Source of the DNA: Chryseobacterium sp. JV274
GTDB lineage: Bacteria; Bacteroidota; Bacteroidia; Flavobacteriales; Weeksellaceae
Assembly (NCBI RefSeq): GCF_903969135.1
Contig: NZ_LR824569.1
Span: 744,001 to 808,000, forward strand
Length of the DNA: 64,000 nucleotides
Direction: 5' to 3'
Shown: one piece after another, positions 51,861-60,055 of the stretch
Layout: every line of letters begins with the position of its first letter
Numbering within the stretch: position 1 is the first letter of the stretch
The notes under the pieces: model-generated
What the model was told of the DNA's origin: nothing
The model's input: only the letters and a program-made list of their open reading frames with translations
Databases searched by the model: none
Position numbers and translations under genes: made by a program

Positions 51861-52508
51861 TTATGTTTCAGATGGAATTACAATAGAACTGTGCAAGCAA
51901 TACATCTTCCAGCCTAATGTTTCGTACAACAGCTTTCCTTCTTCTGTTGCCACTAAAAGATTATTTGTAAATCCTTTTGATAAAGCGATCTTCTCAAGTT
52001 CTTTCAATAAAAAAGAAGCAAGCCCTTTCCTTTGATGATTTTTTTCGGTAATAATCCTGTCATATACAGCCACACCATTGATAAGAGAGACACGGCCTAT
52101 AGAAGCCTGTTCCCCATTCTCTGCTACAATCCTGACAACAAAAGTTGTGTTATACTCAGAAAATTCTAAGTAATACCCTTCTGCAAGACTGATTTCCGGG
52201 AAATTCATCGGGTGAGAACAGGTCATCATATATCCTTGTGACTGCAGTTTCCATCTTTCAGGAATCTTCCCTATAAATTCTTCAGGAGATGTAGATACTT
52301 TGAGATAAATCCAGGGCTCATCAATTGAATCTGCAAGTTGGTAAAAATCATCATTAAGTTGAGGAAATACAAAACGCTCTTTTTGTGTTTCATCTCCCAC
52401 CATCACGTGGAATCCGGATTTATACTGAACAGGAAAAGAGACTTCTCTTGATAAACACCATCCTTTAAGCCAATTTTCTACGATTTCTGCCGATACTTTG
52501 TTCTTCAT
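51861..52508 (-). CDS. GNAT-family N-acetyltransferase
   Basis: A 215-residue protein with an N-terminal part of about 100 residues of no known type, and a GNAT domain (about 110-205). The acetyl-CoA loop is KNHQRKGLASFLLKELEKIA (Q/R-x-x-G-x-A/G type). VATEEGKLLYETLGWKMYCL is the usual C-terminal strand and helix. The acceptor is unknown. It interrupts the series of PH-SHOCT genes and is 20 bp from the next one. Confidence 0.85.
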   Translation of the reverse strand: MKNKVSAEIVENWLKGWCLSREVSFPVQYKSGFHVMVGDETQKERFVFPQLNDDFYQLADSIDEPWIYLKVSTSPEEFIGKIPERWKLQSQGYMMTCSHPMNFPEISLAEGYYLEFSEYNTTFVVRIVAENGEQASIGRVSLINGVAVYDRIITEKNHQRKGLASFLLKELEKIALSKGFTNNLLVATEEGKLLYETLGWKMYCLHSSIVIPSET

Positions 52509-52528
52509 AATTCCGTATAAAAGTTTTA

Positions 52529-53374
52529 TTATAATTGCTCCAGCAGCTTCTTTTTTTGCTCTGCAAATTCTGCATCGGTTAAGATTCCGTTTTCTCTCAG
52601 TTTTCCTAATTTCTCAAGCTGATTAAAAATTTCTTCTGATGGCTGTGAAACACTTTTGCCCGTGGTATCAATTTGTTTCAGAGGTTGTTCCTTAGGATTA
52701 TTATACATGGCTTTTATGGTATCATAGAACGTCTCAGCATCTTCTTTATCCATATAGCATTCAAACTCAACTACTCTTTCGTCCAAATGCAGTTTAATTA
52801 TCGGAGATCTCGGATCTGTTACAAAGCTTACCGACTTTATGGTTTCATTACGGTAATCATTAATCTTTGCTGCACCAAACATTCCTTTTGATACAGAAAT
52901 CATTCTTTTTGGGGTTGCCACCAATACTCCTGCATCCAATGTATTGACAAACTGAGCATCTGTAATGGCAATTATTTGTTCCTCCTCGGAAATCAGATAA
53001 GGAAGTTCTTTGATCTCTCCTTTGGTGAACATGGAAAGATTGGCATTCAGCTTCTCCAGTTCAAATTTTATTTTGCGTTGTCTCCGTTTATAAACTTCTT
53101 TTGAAATTTGGCTTGAATCAGGCTCTACCATCACAGGGAGATTTTGAACTACCGCTGCCACTGGCAAAACCGTTTCTTTATTCTCTGTTTTCAACATGTC
53201 ATTAATATCATCAATACTGAATTTATTAAGATTGTACAGCAATTCTTCATTGATATTGCTCGTCTGATTCAAACATTTATTGCATAAAACGTTGCCATCT
53301 GAAAGCTTATTAGCTCCCAAAAGCGTATCCATAGAGGTTAATTCTGTTTTACACAATGCACAATTATTACTCAT
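52529..53374 (-). CDS. Zinc-ribbon, PH-like and SHOCT protein, paralog 2
   Basis: About 281 residues starting MSNNCALCK. An in-frame ATG at 53428 exists, but the zinc ribbon starts at the later ATG, which lies 10 bp after the stop of the upstream gene. The N-terminal ribbon is CALC...CNKC with KLSDGNVLC, resembling DUF4428. The middle has PH-like strands (EEEQIIAITDAQFVNTLDAGVLVATPKRMI). The last 33 residues are SHOCT (NQLEKLGKLRENGILTDAEF and on). Function unknown. It is probably a diverged duplicate of 53385. Confidence 0.8.
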   Translation of the reverse strand: MSNNCALCKTELTSMDTLLGANKLSDGNVLCNKCLNQTSNINEELLYNLNKFSIDDINDMLKTENKETVLPVAAVVQNLPVMVEPDSSQISKEVYKRRQRKIKFELEKLNANLSMFTKGEIKELPYLISEEEQIIAITDAQFVNTLDAGVLVATPKRMISVSKGMFGAAKINDYRNETIKSVSFVTDPRSPIIKLHLDERVVEFECYMDKEDAETFYDTIKAMYNNPKEQPLKQIDTTGKSVSQPSEEIFNQLEKLGKLRENGILTDAEFAEQKKKLLEQL

Positions 53375-53384
53375 TTCTTCTTTT

Positions 53385-54248
53385 TTATAATTTATCAAGT
53401 AACTTTTTCTTTTGTTCGGCAAATTCACCCTCTGTCAGCACTCCAATCTCTTTGAGTTTACCCAATTTTTCCAGCTGCTCAAAAATCGCTCCGGAATCTC
53501 CTTTATCAGTAGAATAAACATTTTCCTGAACCAGATCCGGAATTGTTTGGGAAAATGCCTGCAGTGGAACTGAATCCCTTCTCAATTCGTTTTCAGAATA
53601 GTTCGTACTTCGGTTTTTAACATTGGAAAATGCCCTTCCATCATTTTTATTGTGCAGTTTAAACTGTGCATCACCTCTATAGGTATTGATTTTCAGAATT
53701 GAATACAAAAGATTTTCAATATGATCAATGGAAGAAATATCCTGAAGGAGAAATTCATTCTTGACAACTCCACCCAGAAATTTTTTATCAATAAAAGCAA
53801 CCCTTTTCTGTGTTGAAAATATAATTCCCTCCCTGTTGTTTTGAAGATCAATTCCTTCTGCAATAGCCAGCAATTTTTCATCTCTGTCCAGAATATTTGC
53901 CAATTCATTCACTTCTTCATTGGCAAGAACACTCAGTCTTGCATTAAGAGCAACAATCTGATCTTTTATTTCATCCAACCTTGTTGGTGCATCATATTCG
54001 TAATGGCTGTTTCCTGTATATTGAGGGTCTCCGGTATTTTGGTTTGCATCAATTTTACTTTTCAGAATCATTCCTGTAATTTCTGCAAAATAAAACTGAT
54101 CAAGATTATGGATAAGGTCTCTGTTGATAGTAACGGCTTTAGTAAAGCATCCGGCACACAAATAACCACCATCAGCAAGTTTATTTTTACCTACAGACAT
54201 ATCTGTTGCCGTTAGCGGTGTTCCGCACAATGCGCAAATAGTGTTCAT
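53385..54248 (-). CDS. Zinc-ribbon, PH-like and SHOCT protein, paralog 1
   Basis: About 287 residues starting MNTICALCG. The upstream in-frame extension to 54353 is not protein-like. The N-terminal ribbon is CALCGTPL...CAGC, with KLADGGYLC between the Cys pairs, resembling DUF4428. The middle PH-like domain has RDEKLLAIAEGIDLQNNREG and FSTQKRVAFIDKKFLGG. The C-terminal SHOCT is EQLEKLGKLKEIGVLTEGEF and on. This is the best-preserved copy of the three paralogs and the first gene of the group after the hisS terminator. Confidence 0.8.
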   Translation of the reverse strand: MNTICALCGTPLTATDMSVGKNKLADGGYLCAGCFTKAVTINRDLIHNLDQFYFAEITGMILKSKIDANQNTGDPQYTGNSHYEYDAPTRLDEIKDQIVALNARLSVLANEEVNELANILDRDEKLLAIAEGIDLQNNREGIIFSTQKRVAFIDKKFLGGVVKNEFLLQDISSIDHIENLLYSILKINTYRGDAQFKLHNKNDGRAFSNVKNRSTNYSENELRRDSVPLQAFSQTIPDLVQENVYSTDKGDSGAIFEQLEKLGKLKEIGVLTEGEFAEQKKKLLDKL

Positions 54249-54384
54249 CTGGTTTTTATGTTTAAAAGTTTTTAATGAATTCAGAGCATTATTTTCACTC
54301 TGTTTATATACATCGATCCAAATTACAAATTCTGAGTCAATTTTAAAGATCAAAAATATTTAAATCTTAATATCAATCAAAAAA

Positions 54385-54413
54385 AACAGCCACAAAACTT
54401 TTTTGTGGCTGTT
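54385..54413 (-). terminator. Terminator of hisS
   Basis: AACAGCCACAAAA and TTTTGTGGCTGTT form a 13-bp stem around CTT. On the minus strand it is followed by TTTTTT. Confidence 0.9.
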
Positions 54414-54470
54414 TTTTCTTTTTATATATCCCAAAGTCAGATGATAATCTATTGGGCAATTTTTGCAATA

Positions 54471-55823
54471 TTATAATCCTAAGAACTCTTCAAGAGAAAC
54501 GGTTTTCTTTTCACCAGCTTCAAGATCTTTATAAGTAACAGTATTATTTTTAATTTCTTCTTCACCAAGGAAAACCATATTTTTTATCCCTTTCTTTTCT
54601 GCGTAAGTAAACTGCTTATTGATTTTTGCATTTTCAGGATATAATTCTGCCGAAATTCCTTTTTCTCTTAGCTGCATAATCAGCTTTAGGGCTTCTATTG
54701 TTTCTTCTCCTCCAGAATTAGCAAACAAATATTCGATCTTGGATGATGCTTCTTCAGGGAAAAGGTTCAATTCTTCCATTACCAGATAAATCCTGTCTAA
54801 TCCGAATGAAATTCCTATCCCCGGAATATTTTTAACTCCAAATACTTCTGTAAGGTTATCATATCTACCTCCACCACCGATGGATCCCATAGCAACCTCA
54901 TCTGCTTTCACTTCAAAGATAGCACCGGTATAATAATCCAGTCCTCTTGCCAGGGTAATATTGAATACAAGATTTTGCATATCAACACCAAGGCTCAGAG
55001 ACTGTGTAAGAACATATTCAAGTTCTTCTACTCCTTTCAGACCAATTTCATTTCCTGCAAATTTTTCTTTCAGTTGAAGAAGGTTTTCCAGCGCATCGTC
55101 AGACTGGCTGAACAGGAAATCCAGCTTGTCAATAGATTCCTGAGAAATTTCTCTTTCCAGTAATTCTTTTACAACTCCTTCTTTACCGATTTTATCCAGC
55201 TTATCTAATGCTACTGTAAAGTCAATCAGTTTATCAGTAATTCCTGCATATTCTGCCAATCCGGAAAGGATTTTTCTGTTGTTCATATGAATTGTAACAG
55301 GAACTTTCAGATCAGCAAATGATTTTAAATAGAGCTGAACCAGCTCTACTTCCTGCAATAAGCTTTCACTTCCTACCACATCTGCATCACACTGATAAAA
55401 CTCACGGTATCTTCCTTTCTGAGGCCTGTCAGCTCTCCAAACCGGTTGGATCTGAGAACGTTTGAATGGAAATGTCAGTTTCCCGTGATTCATTGCCACA
55501 AATCTTGCAAAAGGTACAGTAAGGTCATAACGAAGAGCTTTTTCTGAAATCTGAGAAATAAGTTTCTGATGGTTTTTATTATCCCAGTCTTCCTGATTCA
55601 CTTCAGAAGTATAATCTCCTGAATTTAAAATCTTAAAAATCAAACGGTCTCCTTCTTCTCCGTATTTCCCTGTCAAGGTAGAAAGATTTTCAAAACTTGG
55701 AGTTTCCAATGGCTGAAACCCGAATAATTCAAAATTATTCTGTAAAATATTGATGATATATTTTCTTCTGGAAACTTCCTGTGCCGTAAAATCTCTCGTC
55801 CCTTTTGCTAAACTTGGCTTCAT
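54471..55823 (-). CDS. hisS: Histidyl-tRNA synthetase
   Basis: A 450-residue class II synthetase. The start is set at the ATG at 55823 ([12 protein letters not shown], the family's usual beginning); a longer in-frame start at 55901 lies upstream of the likely promoter. Motifs are [38 protein letters not shown] (motif 2), [15 protein letters not shown] (His-specific) and [14 protein letters not shown] (motif 3). The C-terminal anticodon domain is about 365-450. It charges tRNA-His with histidine in the cytoplasm. Confidence 0.96.
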   Translation of the reverse strand: MKPSLAKGTRDFTAQEVSRRKYIINILQNNFELFGFQPLETPSFENLSTLTGKYGEEGDRLIFKILNSGDYTSEVNQEDWDNKNHQKLISQISEKALRYDLTVPFARFVAMNHGKLTFPFKRSQIQPVWRADRPQKGRYREFYQCDADVVGSESLLQEVELVQLYLKSFADLKVPVTIHMNNRKILSGLAEYAGITDKLIDFTVALDKLDKIGKEGVVKELLEREISQESIDKLDFLFSQSDDALENLLQLKEKFAGNEIGLKGVEELEYVLTQSLSLGVDMQNLVFNITLARGLDYYTGAIFEVKADEVAMGSIGGGGRYDNLTEVFGVKNIPGIGISFGLDRIYLVMEELNLFPEEASSKIEYLFANSGGEETIEALKLIMQLREKGISAELYPENAKINKQFTYAEKKGIKNMVFLGEEEIKNNTVTYKDLEAGEKKTVSLEEFLGL

Positions 55824-55848
55824 TTTTTGTATGTCATTTTGATAAATG

Positions 55849-55856
55849 CAAAAGTA
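55849..55856 (-). promoter_or_regulatory. -7 element for hisS
   Basis: Minus-strand TACTTTTG followed by C, an exact TAnnTTTG match 25 bp before the ATG at 55823. It supports that start. Confidence 0.65.
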
Positions 55857-55883
55857 CGGAATTGCATGGACTTTACACAGCAT

Positions 55884-55917
55884 AAAAAGCTGAAGAAACA
55901 ATCTTCCCCAGCTTTTT
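55884..55917 (-). terminator. Terminator of the ssb/HRDC pair
   Basis: AAAAAGCTGAAGA and TCTTCCCCAGCTTTTT pair imperfectly. On the minus strand the T-run follows the stem. Confidence 0.7.
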
Positions 55918-55946
55918 GCTGTTGTATTATCAATTATTCTGAAAAA

Positions 55947-56402
55947 TCAGACGCTTTCAAGAATCTCAAGGATCTCTTCACCATAATTTTCAATTTTATG
56001 CTTTCCAAATCCTTTGATCTCCAGCAATTCTTCTTTCCTGGCAGGTTTATACTTGGCTACAGATATCAGCTCTTTATTGCTGGCGATGAAATATGTGGGA
56101 AGATTCTGTTCCCGGGCTTTTTCAGACCGCCAAAGCTTCAGTGCATCCAGTATCTTTTCTTCATCTGTATTCAGGAAATCATTCTCTGCAGAATATTTCA
56201 CTGCTTTTGGTTCTTTAACTGTATTTTTTGTCAGTTTTAAATCTTCAAAATACAATATTACAGACCAATACCGCTCATCACTTACAAAAGCTGTTTCTAC
56301 TTTCATAATCTCATTGGCTTCCAGGAAATCATCCAGCATTTTCTGATCTATATAGAGAAATTCTTCTGGAAGTCTTATTTTAAAAACTTTTACTTTCATC
56401 AT
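55947..56402 (-). CDS. HRDC-domain nucleic-acid-binding protein
   Basis: A 151-residue protein. The C-terminal part (about 80-151) is an HRDC domain: ILDALKLWRSEKAREQNLP, TYFIASNKELISVA and ELLEIKGFGKHKIENYGEEIL, as in RecQ helicases and RNase D. The N-terminal half, with FKIRLPEEFLYIDQKMLDDFL, has no clear family. No helicase or nuclease domain is attached, so it likely supplies DNA or RNA binding to a partner. It starts 14 bp after the ssb stop, in the same operon. Confidence 0.85.
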   Translation of the reverse strand: MMKVKVFKIRLPEEFLYIDQKMLDDFLEANEIMKVETAFVSDERYWSVILYFEDLKLTKNTVKEPKAVKYSAENDFLNTDEEKILDALKLWRSEKAREQNLPTYFIASNKELISVAKYKPARKEELLEIKGFGKHKIENYGEEILEILESV

Positions 56403-56416
56403 TTGTGTTTTTAGAA

Positions 56417-56749
56417 TTATTTTCCTCCTAATAATAGAATCTCGTCTACACGAATTTCTGTGACATAACGCTTCATCCCGTCTTTATCATCATAGGATCT
56501 GTAGGTAAGCTTTCCTTCTATGGCAATTTCTTTTCCCTTGGAAACATATTTTTCAAAAATTTCGGCCGTTTTCCCAAAAGCAATAAGATTGTGCCATTGC
56601 GTTTCTTCTACTTTTTCTCCTTTCGCATTCGTATAATGATCACTTGTTGCCAAGGATACGCTTGCTTTTATATTTCCGTTGTCGAAGTTTACCATTTCAA
56701 CTTCTTTTCCTGTGTAACCAATTAATGTTACTTTGTTTCTTAGTGACAT
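56417..56749 (-). CDS. ssb: Single-stranded DNA-binding protein, short form
   Basis: A 110-residue SSB with one OB fold: SLRNKVTLIGYTGKEVEM, VSLATSDHYTNAKGEKVEETQWHNLIAFGKTAEI, YVSKGKEIAIEGKLTYRSYDDKDG and VTEIRVDEILLLGGK. It ends immediately after the last strand and lacks the Gly/Pro-rich tail and acidic tip that recruit partner proteins in classic SSBs. A full-length SSB is likely elsewhere. Pairing with an HRDC gene suggests a joint role in DNA processing. Confidence 0.92.
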   Translation of the reverse strand: MSLRNKVTLIGYTGKEVEMVNFDNGNIKASVSLATSDHYTNAKGEKVEETQWHNLIAFGKTAEIFEKYVSKGKEIAIEGKLTYRSYDDKDGMKRYVTEIRVDEILLLGGK

Positions 56750-57032
56750 AACTTTTAGATTTTAAAGATTAATAATTCAGATAAGAGACGTTCACTGTTT
56801 TTCTCAAATCTCTGTTGCAAAGATTGCGATCTTATCAACCCTCAATCGGTTATAAACTATTTAAATCCGTTTGTAGTCGTTTGCAAATGGATAATGAAAT
56901 AAATAGAATTCTGTAAAAAGCAGTATTTATCATGAGCAAAAGACAGTAAACATTACTTTTAAAGAAAAAATTATATGATAGAAAACTATATCCCAAAATA
57001 TTTTTCTCTCTTTAAAAAACATTGAAAAATGC

Positions 57033-57140
57033 ATGAGCAACGTTACAAATATCAACAATGAATTAAGCATAGAGATCATTAAAACAATACAGGAATATAT
57101 TGGACTTCTAAAAGAGGAAATCGAAAGACTGAAAAAATAG
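57033..57140 (+). CDS. Small coiled-coil protein of 35 residues
   Basis: ATG at 57033 to TAG at 57140. The residues are MSNVTNINNELSIEIIKTIQ, then a Glu/Lys-rich helix ending IERLKK, which could form a short coiled coil. A perfect 14-bp terminator hairpin follows 23 bp later on the same strand, which supports real transcription. No family match is known to me, and no clear TAnnTTTG element precedes it. Confidence 0.5.
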   Translation: MSNVTNINNELSIEIIKTIQEYIGLLKEEIERLKK

Positions 57141-57162
57141 AAAGCATAAAATAAACATATTG

Positions 57163-57193
57163 AAGTCAGAATAGAAAAATTCTATTCTGACTT
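57163..57193 (+). terminator. Terminator after the small ORF
   Basis: AAGTCAGAATAGAA and TTCTATTCTGACTT form a perfect 14-bp stem around AAA, followed by TCTTTTTCTC. Confidence 0.88.
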
Positions 57194-57239
57194 TCTTTTT
57201 CTCATTCAAATCCTATCCATTTACAAACGGATATTTCCG

Positions 57240-57247
57240 TATCTTTG
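57240..57247 (+). promoter_or_regulatory. -7 element for the arginase-family gene
   Basis: TATCTTTG, an exact TAnnTTTG match 13 bp before the ATG at 57261. Confidence 0.55.
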
Positions 57248-57260
57248 TTAAAATTCATCT

Positions 57261-58166
57261 ATGAAAAGGAATATCAATATTTTTGAGTTTCCTCTCAATT
57301 TGGGACTTACAAAAAAGGAACATGAGACAGAACCCGGGGTTCGAAAACTTCCGGACTGGCTCAGGAAATTTGATTTTCATAGCAGAATTGCTCCTCAAAA
57401 CGTTTTCAGGCTTGATGCTCCGGAATATTCCATGGACTTTGATGAGGAGTCAAATGTCAGAAATGCAGATCCCATTATTGAATATGCCAAAAAACAGTCT
57501 GATTATATTCTTAAGAATTACGAAGAGAATACATTCAATATTATCCTGGGCGGTGACTGCAGCATCCTGATTGGAAATGCTGTCGCTTTGAAAAAACTGG
57601 GAAACTTCGGGCTCTTTTATCTTGACGGCCATACCGATTTTATCCCTCCTGAACTTTCAGAAACCGGAGGTGCAGCAGGTATGGATCTCGCCATCATTAC
57701 CGGAACCGGACATGAGAAACTGACCAATATTGATGGTTTAAAACCTTATTTATCTGAGGAAAATATTTTCTGCTGCGGAAATGCAGAAACAGATGATGAT
57801 GAATATGTTAATCAAATCGTCAATTCCAATATTCATTACTATGATCTTTACCGTCTCAGAGAGAATGGTTTCAGGAAAACTGCTGAAGACTTTCTGAAAA
57901 TGGTGAATGATAAAGATTTGGATGGCTTTTTCATTCATTTTGATGTGGATATTCTGAAAGATGAAATAATGCCGGCCGTAGACAGCAGAATGGAAGACGG
58001 AATTAGCTATGATGATCTCAGAGAAATGCTGAAGCCTTTATTTGAAAGTCCATTGTGTTTTGGGATAGAGATTACTATTTTAGATCCTGATTATGATGAA
58101 AACGGAACGTATACCCGCCCATTTGTAGAAAATTTAATTCAAATTATAAAAAATAAAGAAGACTAA
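57261..58166 (+). CDS. Arginase-family ureohydrolase
   Basis: A 301-residue enzyme of the arginase/agmatinase/formiminoglutamase fold. Metal-binding motifs: LGGDCS (96-101), where Cys100 replaces the usual His of GGDHS; DGHTD (122-126); and HFDVDIL (227-232, D228 and D230), then MPAVDSR. The other manganese ligands are intact. It may hydrolyse arginine, agmatine or a related guanidino or amidino compound, and the cyanophycin pathway 8 kb away would supply arginine. It starts an apparent operon; the next ATG follows its stop codon directly. Confidence 0.88.
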   Translation: MKRNINIFEFPLNLGLTKKEHETEPGVRKLPDWLRKFDFHSRIAPQNVFRLDAPEYSMDFDEESNVRNADPIIEYAKKQSDYILKNYEENTFNIILGGDCSILIGNAVALKKLGNFGLFYLDGHTDFIPPELSETGGAAGMDLAIITGTGHEKLTNIDGLKPYLSEENIFCCGNAETDDDEYVNQIVNSNIHYYDLYRLRENGFRKTAEDFLKMVNDKDLDGFFIHFDVDILKDEIMPAVDSRMEDGISYDDLREMLKPLFESPLCFGIEITILDPDYDENGTYTRPFVENLIQIIKNKED

Positions 58167-58769
58167 ATGAAGAAGACTATAAAAAGAACATTCAGAGTTT
58201 CCAAGTATGTAATCTATAAAGAAACGCTTGTTGATTACAAAGAACATTTCTGGTCATTTTTGGGTGCATTTTTCGGAATTGGAATCATTGCATTTATCCA
58301 GTCTCATTCGTTAACGGAAACTGAGAATATATTCCTGATCGGTTCTTTTGGGGCTTCAAGTGTTCTGATTTATGGAGCCATACAGAGCCCGCTGGCACAA
58401 CCCAGAAATCTTGTAGGGGGACATGTACTGTCTGCATTGGTAGGGGTTACCGTCTATCAGTTTGTTCCGGATATTATCTGGCTTTCTGCTCCTTTGGCGG
58501 TAGCTTTTTCTATAGTATTGATGCAGTACACCAAAACCCTGCATCCGCCAGGTGGTGCTACTGCGCTCATTGCCGTAAGCTCTACCGGTAAAATTCCGGA
58601 ATTGGGATATTGGTATGTAATTTCCCCTGTTCTTTCGGGATGTATCATTCTGCTGCTTGTAGCTTTGTTTTTTAATAATATTACTCCTAACAGAAGTTAT
58701 CCTACCCACAGCAGGTTCATGAGGCTGTTAAGAAAAAGACATGCACATCCCCACAAAATAAAAAAATAA
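58167..58769 (+). CDS. HPP-family membrane protein
   Basis: A 200-residue integral membrane protein with four to five hydrophobic segments. The family signatures are SPLAQPRN (74-81) and HPPGGAT (126-132, in LHPPGGATALIAV). Related plant and cyanobacterial HPP proteins have been linked to nitrite transport; the role here is unknown. The start codon directly follows the arginase-family stop (TAAATG), so the genes are translationally coupled. Confidence 0.9.
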   Translation: MKKTIKRTFRVSKYVIYKETLVDYKEHFWSFLGAFFGIGIIAFIQSHSLTETENIFLIGSFGASSVLIYGAIQSPLAQPRNLVGGHVLSALVGVTVYQFVPDIIWLSAPLAVAFSIVLMQYTKTLHPPGGATALIAVSSTGKIPELGYWYVISPVLSGCIILLLVALFFNNITPNRSYPTHSRFMRLLRKRHAHPHKIKK

Positions 58770-58773
58770 AAAG

Positions 58774-59118
58774 ATGAATTGTCTGGAATGTGGCGAAAAA
58801 ATCATCGGAAGGTCTGATAAAAAGTTTTGCAACGATGCCTGCCGAAACGCCTATAACAATAAGCAAAATAAGGATTCTAACAACCTGATGCGGAATGTGA
58901 ACAACAAACTCCGCAAAAACTACCGAATACTGATGGAAATTAATACTGATGGTAAAACAAAAGTAGCCAGGTCCAGACTGGATGGCTTAGGTTTTGATTT
59001 TGATTATTTCACCAATCTGAAGGTTTATAAAAACGGTTCTGAATACAAGTTTATTTATGATTACGGCTATAAACTTCTGGAAGATGATTTTGTACTGATT
59101 GTAAAGAATCAGGCATAA
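58774..59118 (+). CDS. Zinc-ribbon protein, DUF2116-like
   Basis: A 114-residue protein beginning with a Cys4 zinc ribbon: CLECGEKIIGRSDKKFCNDAC with CxxC and a later C-x3-C spacing. It is followed by RNAYNNK, typical of DUF2116-like ribbons. The remaining 80 residues include LRKNYRILMEINTDGK and KVYKNGSEYKFIYDYGYKLL, of unknown function. It lies 4 bp after the HPP gene, in the same operon. It may bind RNA or DNA. Confidence 0.82.
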   Translation: MNCLECGEKIIGRSDKKFCNDACRNAYNNKQNKDSNNLMRNVNNKLRKNYRILMEINTDGKTKVARSRLDGLGFDFDYFTNLKVYKNGSEYKFIYDYGYKLLEDDFVLIVKNQA

Positions 59119-59142
59119 CCCACACACCTTAAATAAAATAGT

Positions 59143-60051
59143 ATGAAAGAAGTTGTTCTGATCACCGGAGCCAGTGGTATGATCGCCAAAGAACTGGCCA
59201 AAAAGATAGGCAAAGAATATGAAATCAGATTTCTGACCCGAAAAAAAGAACATGATCATGAATATGAATGGGATATCAGAAAAGGAAATATAGATGAGAC
59301 AGCTTTGGAAAATGTTTCTCACATTATTCATCTTGCTGGTGCCAACATTTCAGAAAAGCGCTGGACACCTGAAAGAAAAAGAGAATTGATCTCGAGCCGT
59401 GTTGATTCAGCGGAATTACTTCGAACTGCTTTAAGAAAAAATAAACTCAAGCTTAAGTCTTTTATTTCAGCTTCAGGAATTAATTTTTATGGTACTGAAA
59501 CTTCGGAAAAGATTTACACTGAAAGTGATCCTCCCGGCAATGATTTTTTAAGTGAAGTTGTGGTTTTATGGGAAAGGGCTGCAGATGATTTCAAAGAACA
59601 GGATCTGGCAGAAAGAGTGGTTAAAATACGAACGGCTGTTGTACTTTCCGAAAAAGACGGGGCCTTAAAGAAAATGATACCTCCTATTCAATATTATATA
59701 GGATCGCCTTTAGGAAGTGGCCAGCAATATATGCCATGGATTCATGTTGAAGATATTTGTTCTATTTATGAGCTAGCTTTAAAAAGCTCAGCAATGAATG
59801 GAGCTTATAATGCTGTTTCTCCCCAACATGCCACTAATAAAGATATTACAAAAAAGATTGCCAAAATACTTAAAAAACCTTTATTCATGCCCAATGTTCC
59901 AGGATTTGTATTAAAACTAATCTTCGGAGAACTAGCTACGGCTATACTGGAAGGTTCCAGAGCTTCTTCACAGAAAATCCAGAATGCCGAATTTCATTTT
60001 AAGTTTCCGGACCTGAATGAGGCTTTAGAAAATCTATTAAAGAAGCAATAA
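59143..60051 (+). CDS. TIGR01777-family NAD(P)-dependent epimerase-like protein
   Basis: A 302-residue short-chain dehydrogenase of the SDR39U1/TIGR01777 family (E. coli YfcH). The nucleotide-binding GASGMIA (9-15) starts a Rossmann fold. HIIHLAGANISEKRWTPERK, SRVDSAELLRTALRK and ASGINFYG are the family's signature run, and MPWIHVEDIC follows. The substrate is unknown; the family is linked to cell division in cyanobacteria and to sugar epimerisation by homology. It lies in the operon that starts at 57261. Confidence 0.92.
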   Translation: MKEVVLITGASGMIAKELAKKIGKEYEIRFLTRKKEHDHEYEWDIRKGNIDETALENVSHIIHLAGANISEKRWTPERKRELISSRVDSAELLRTALRKNKLKLKSFISASGINFYGTETSEKIYTESDPPGNDFLSEVVVLWERAADDFKEQDLAERVVKIRTAVVLSEKDGALKKMIPPIQYYIGSPLGSGQQYMPWIHVEDICSIYELALKSSAMNGAYNAVSPQHATNKDITKKIAKILKKPLFMPNVPGFVLKLIFGELATAILEGSRASSQKIQNAEFHFKFPDLNEALENLLKKQ

Positions 60052-60055
60052 CAGA

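Larger units (their letters stand above)
56865..57232. repeat. Inverted copies of ATCCGTTTGTA...AAATGGATA
   Basis: 56865-56893 reads ATCCGTTTGTA, then AAATGGATA after ten more bases. The inverse of 57214-57232 reads ATCCGTTTGTAAATGGATA. The two copies face each other around the small ORF and its terminator. Confidence 0.5.

Noticed and set aside
55824..55901. Longer N-terminus of hisS
   Set aside because: The extension is not conserved-looking, and the -7 element at 55849-55856 lies inside it.
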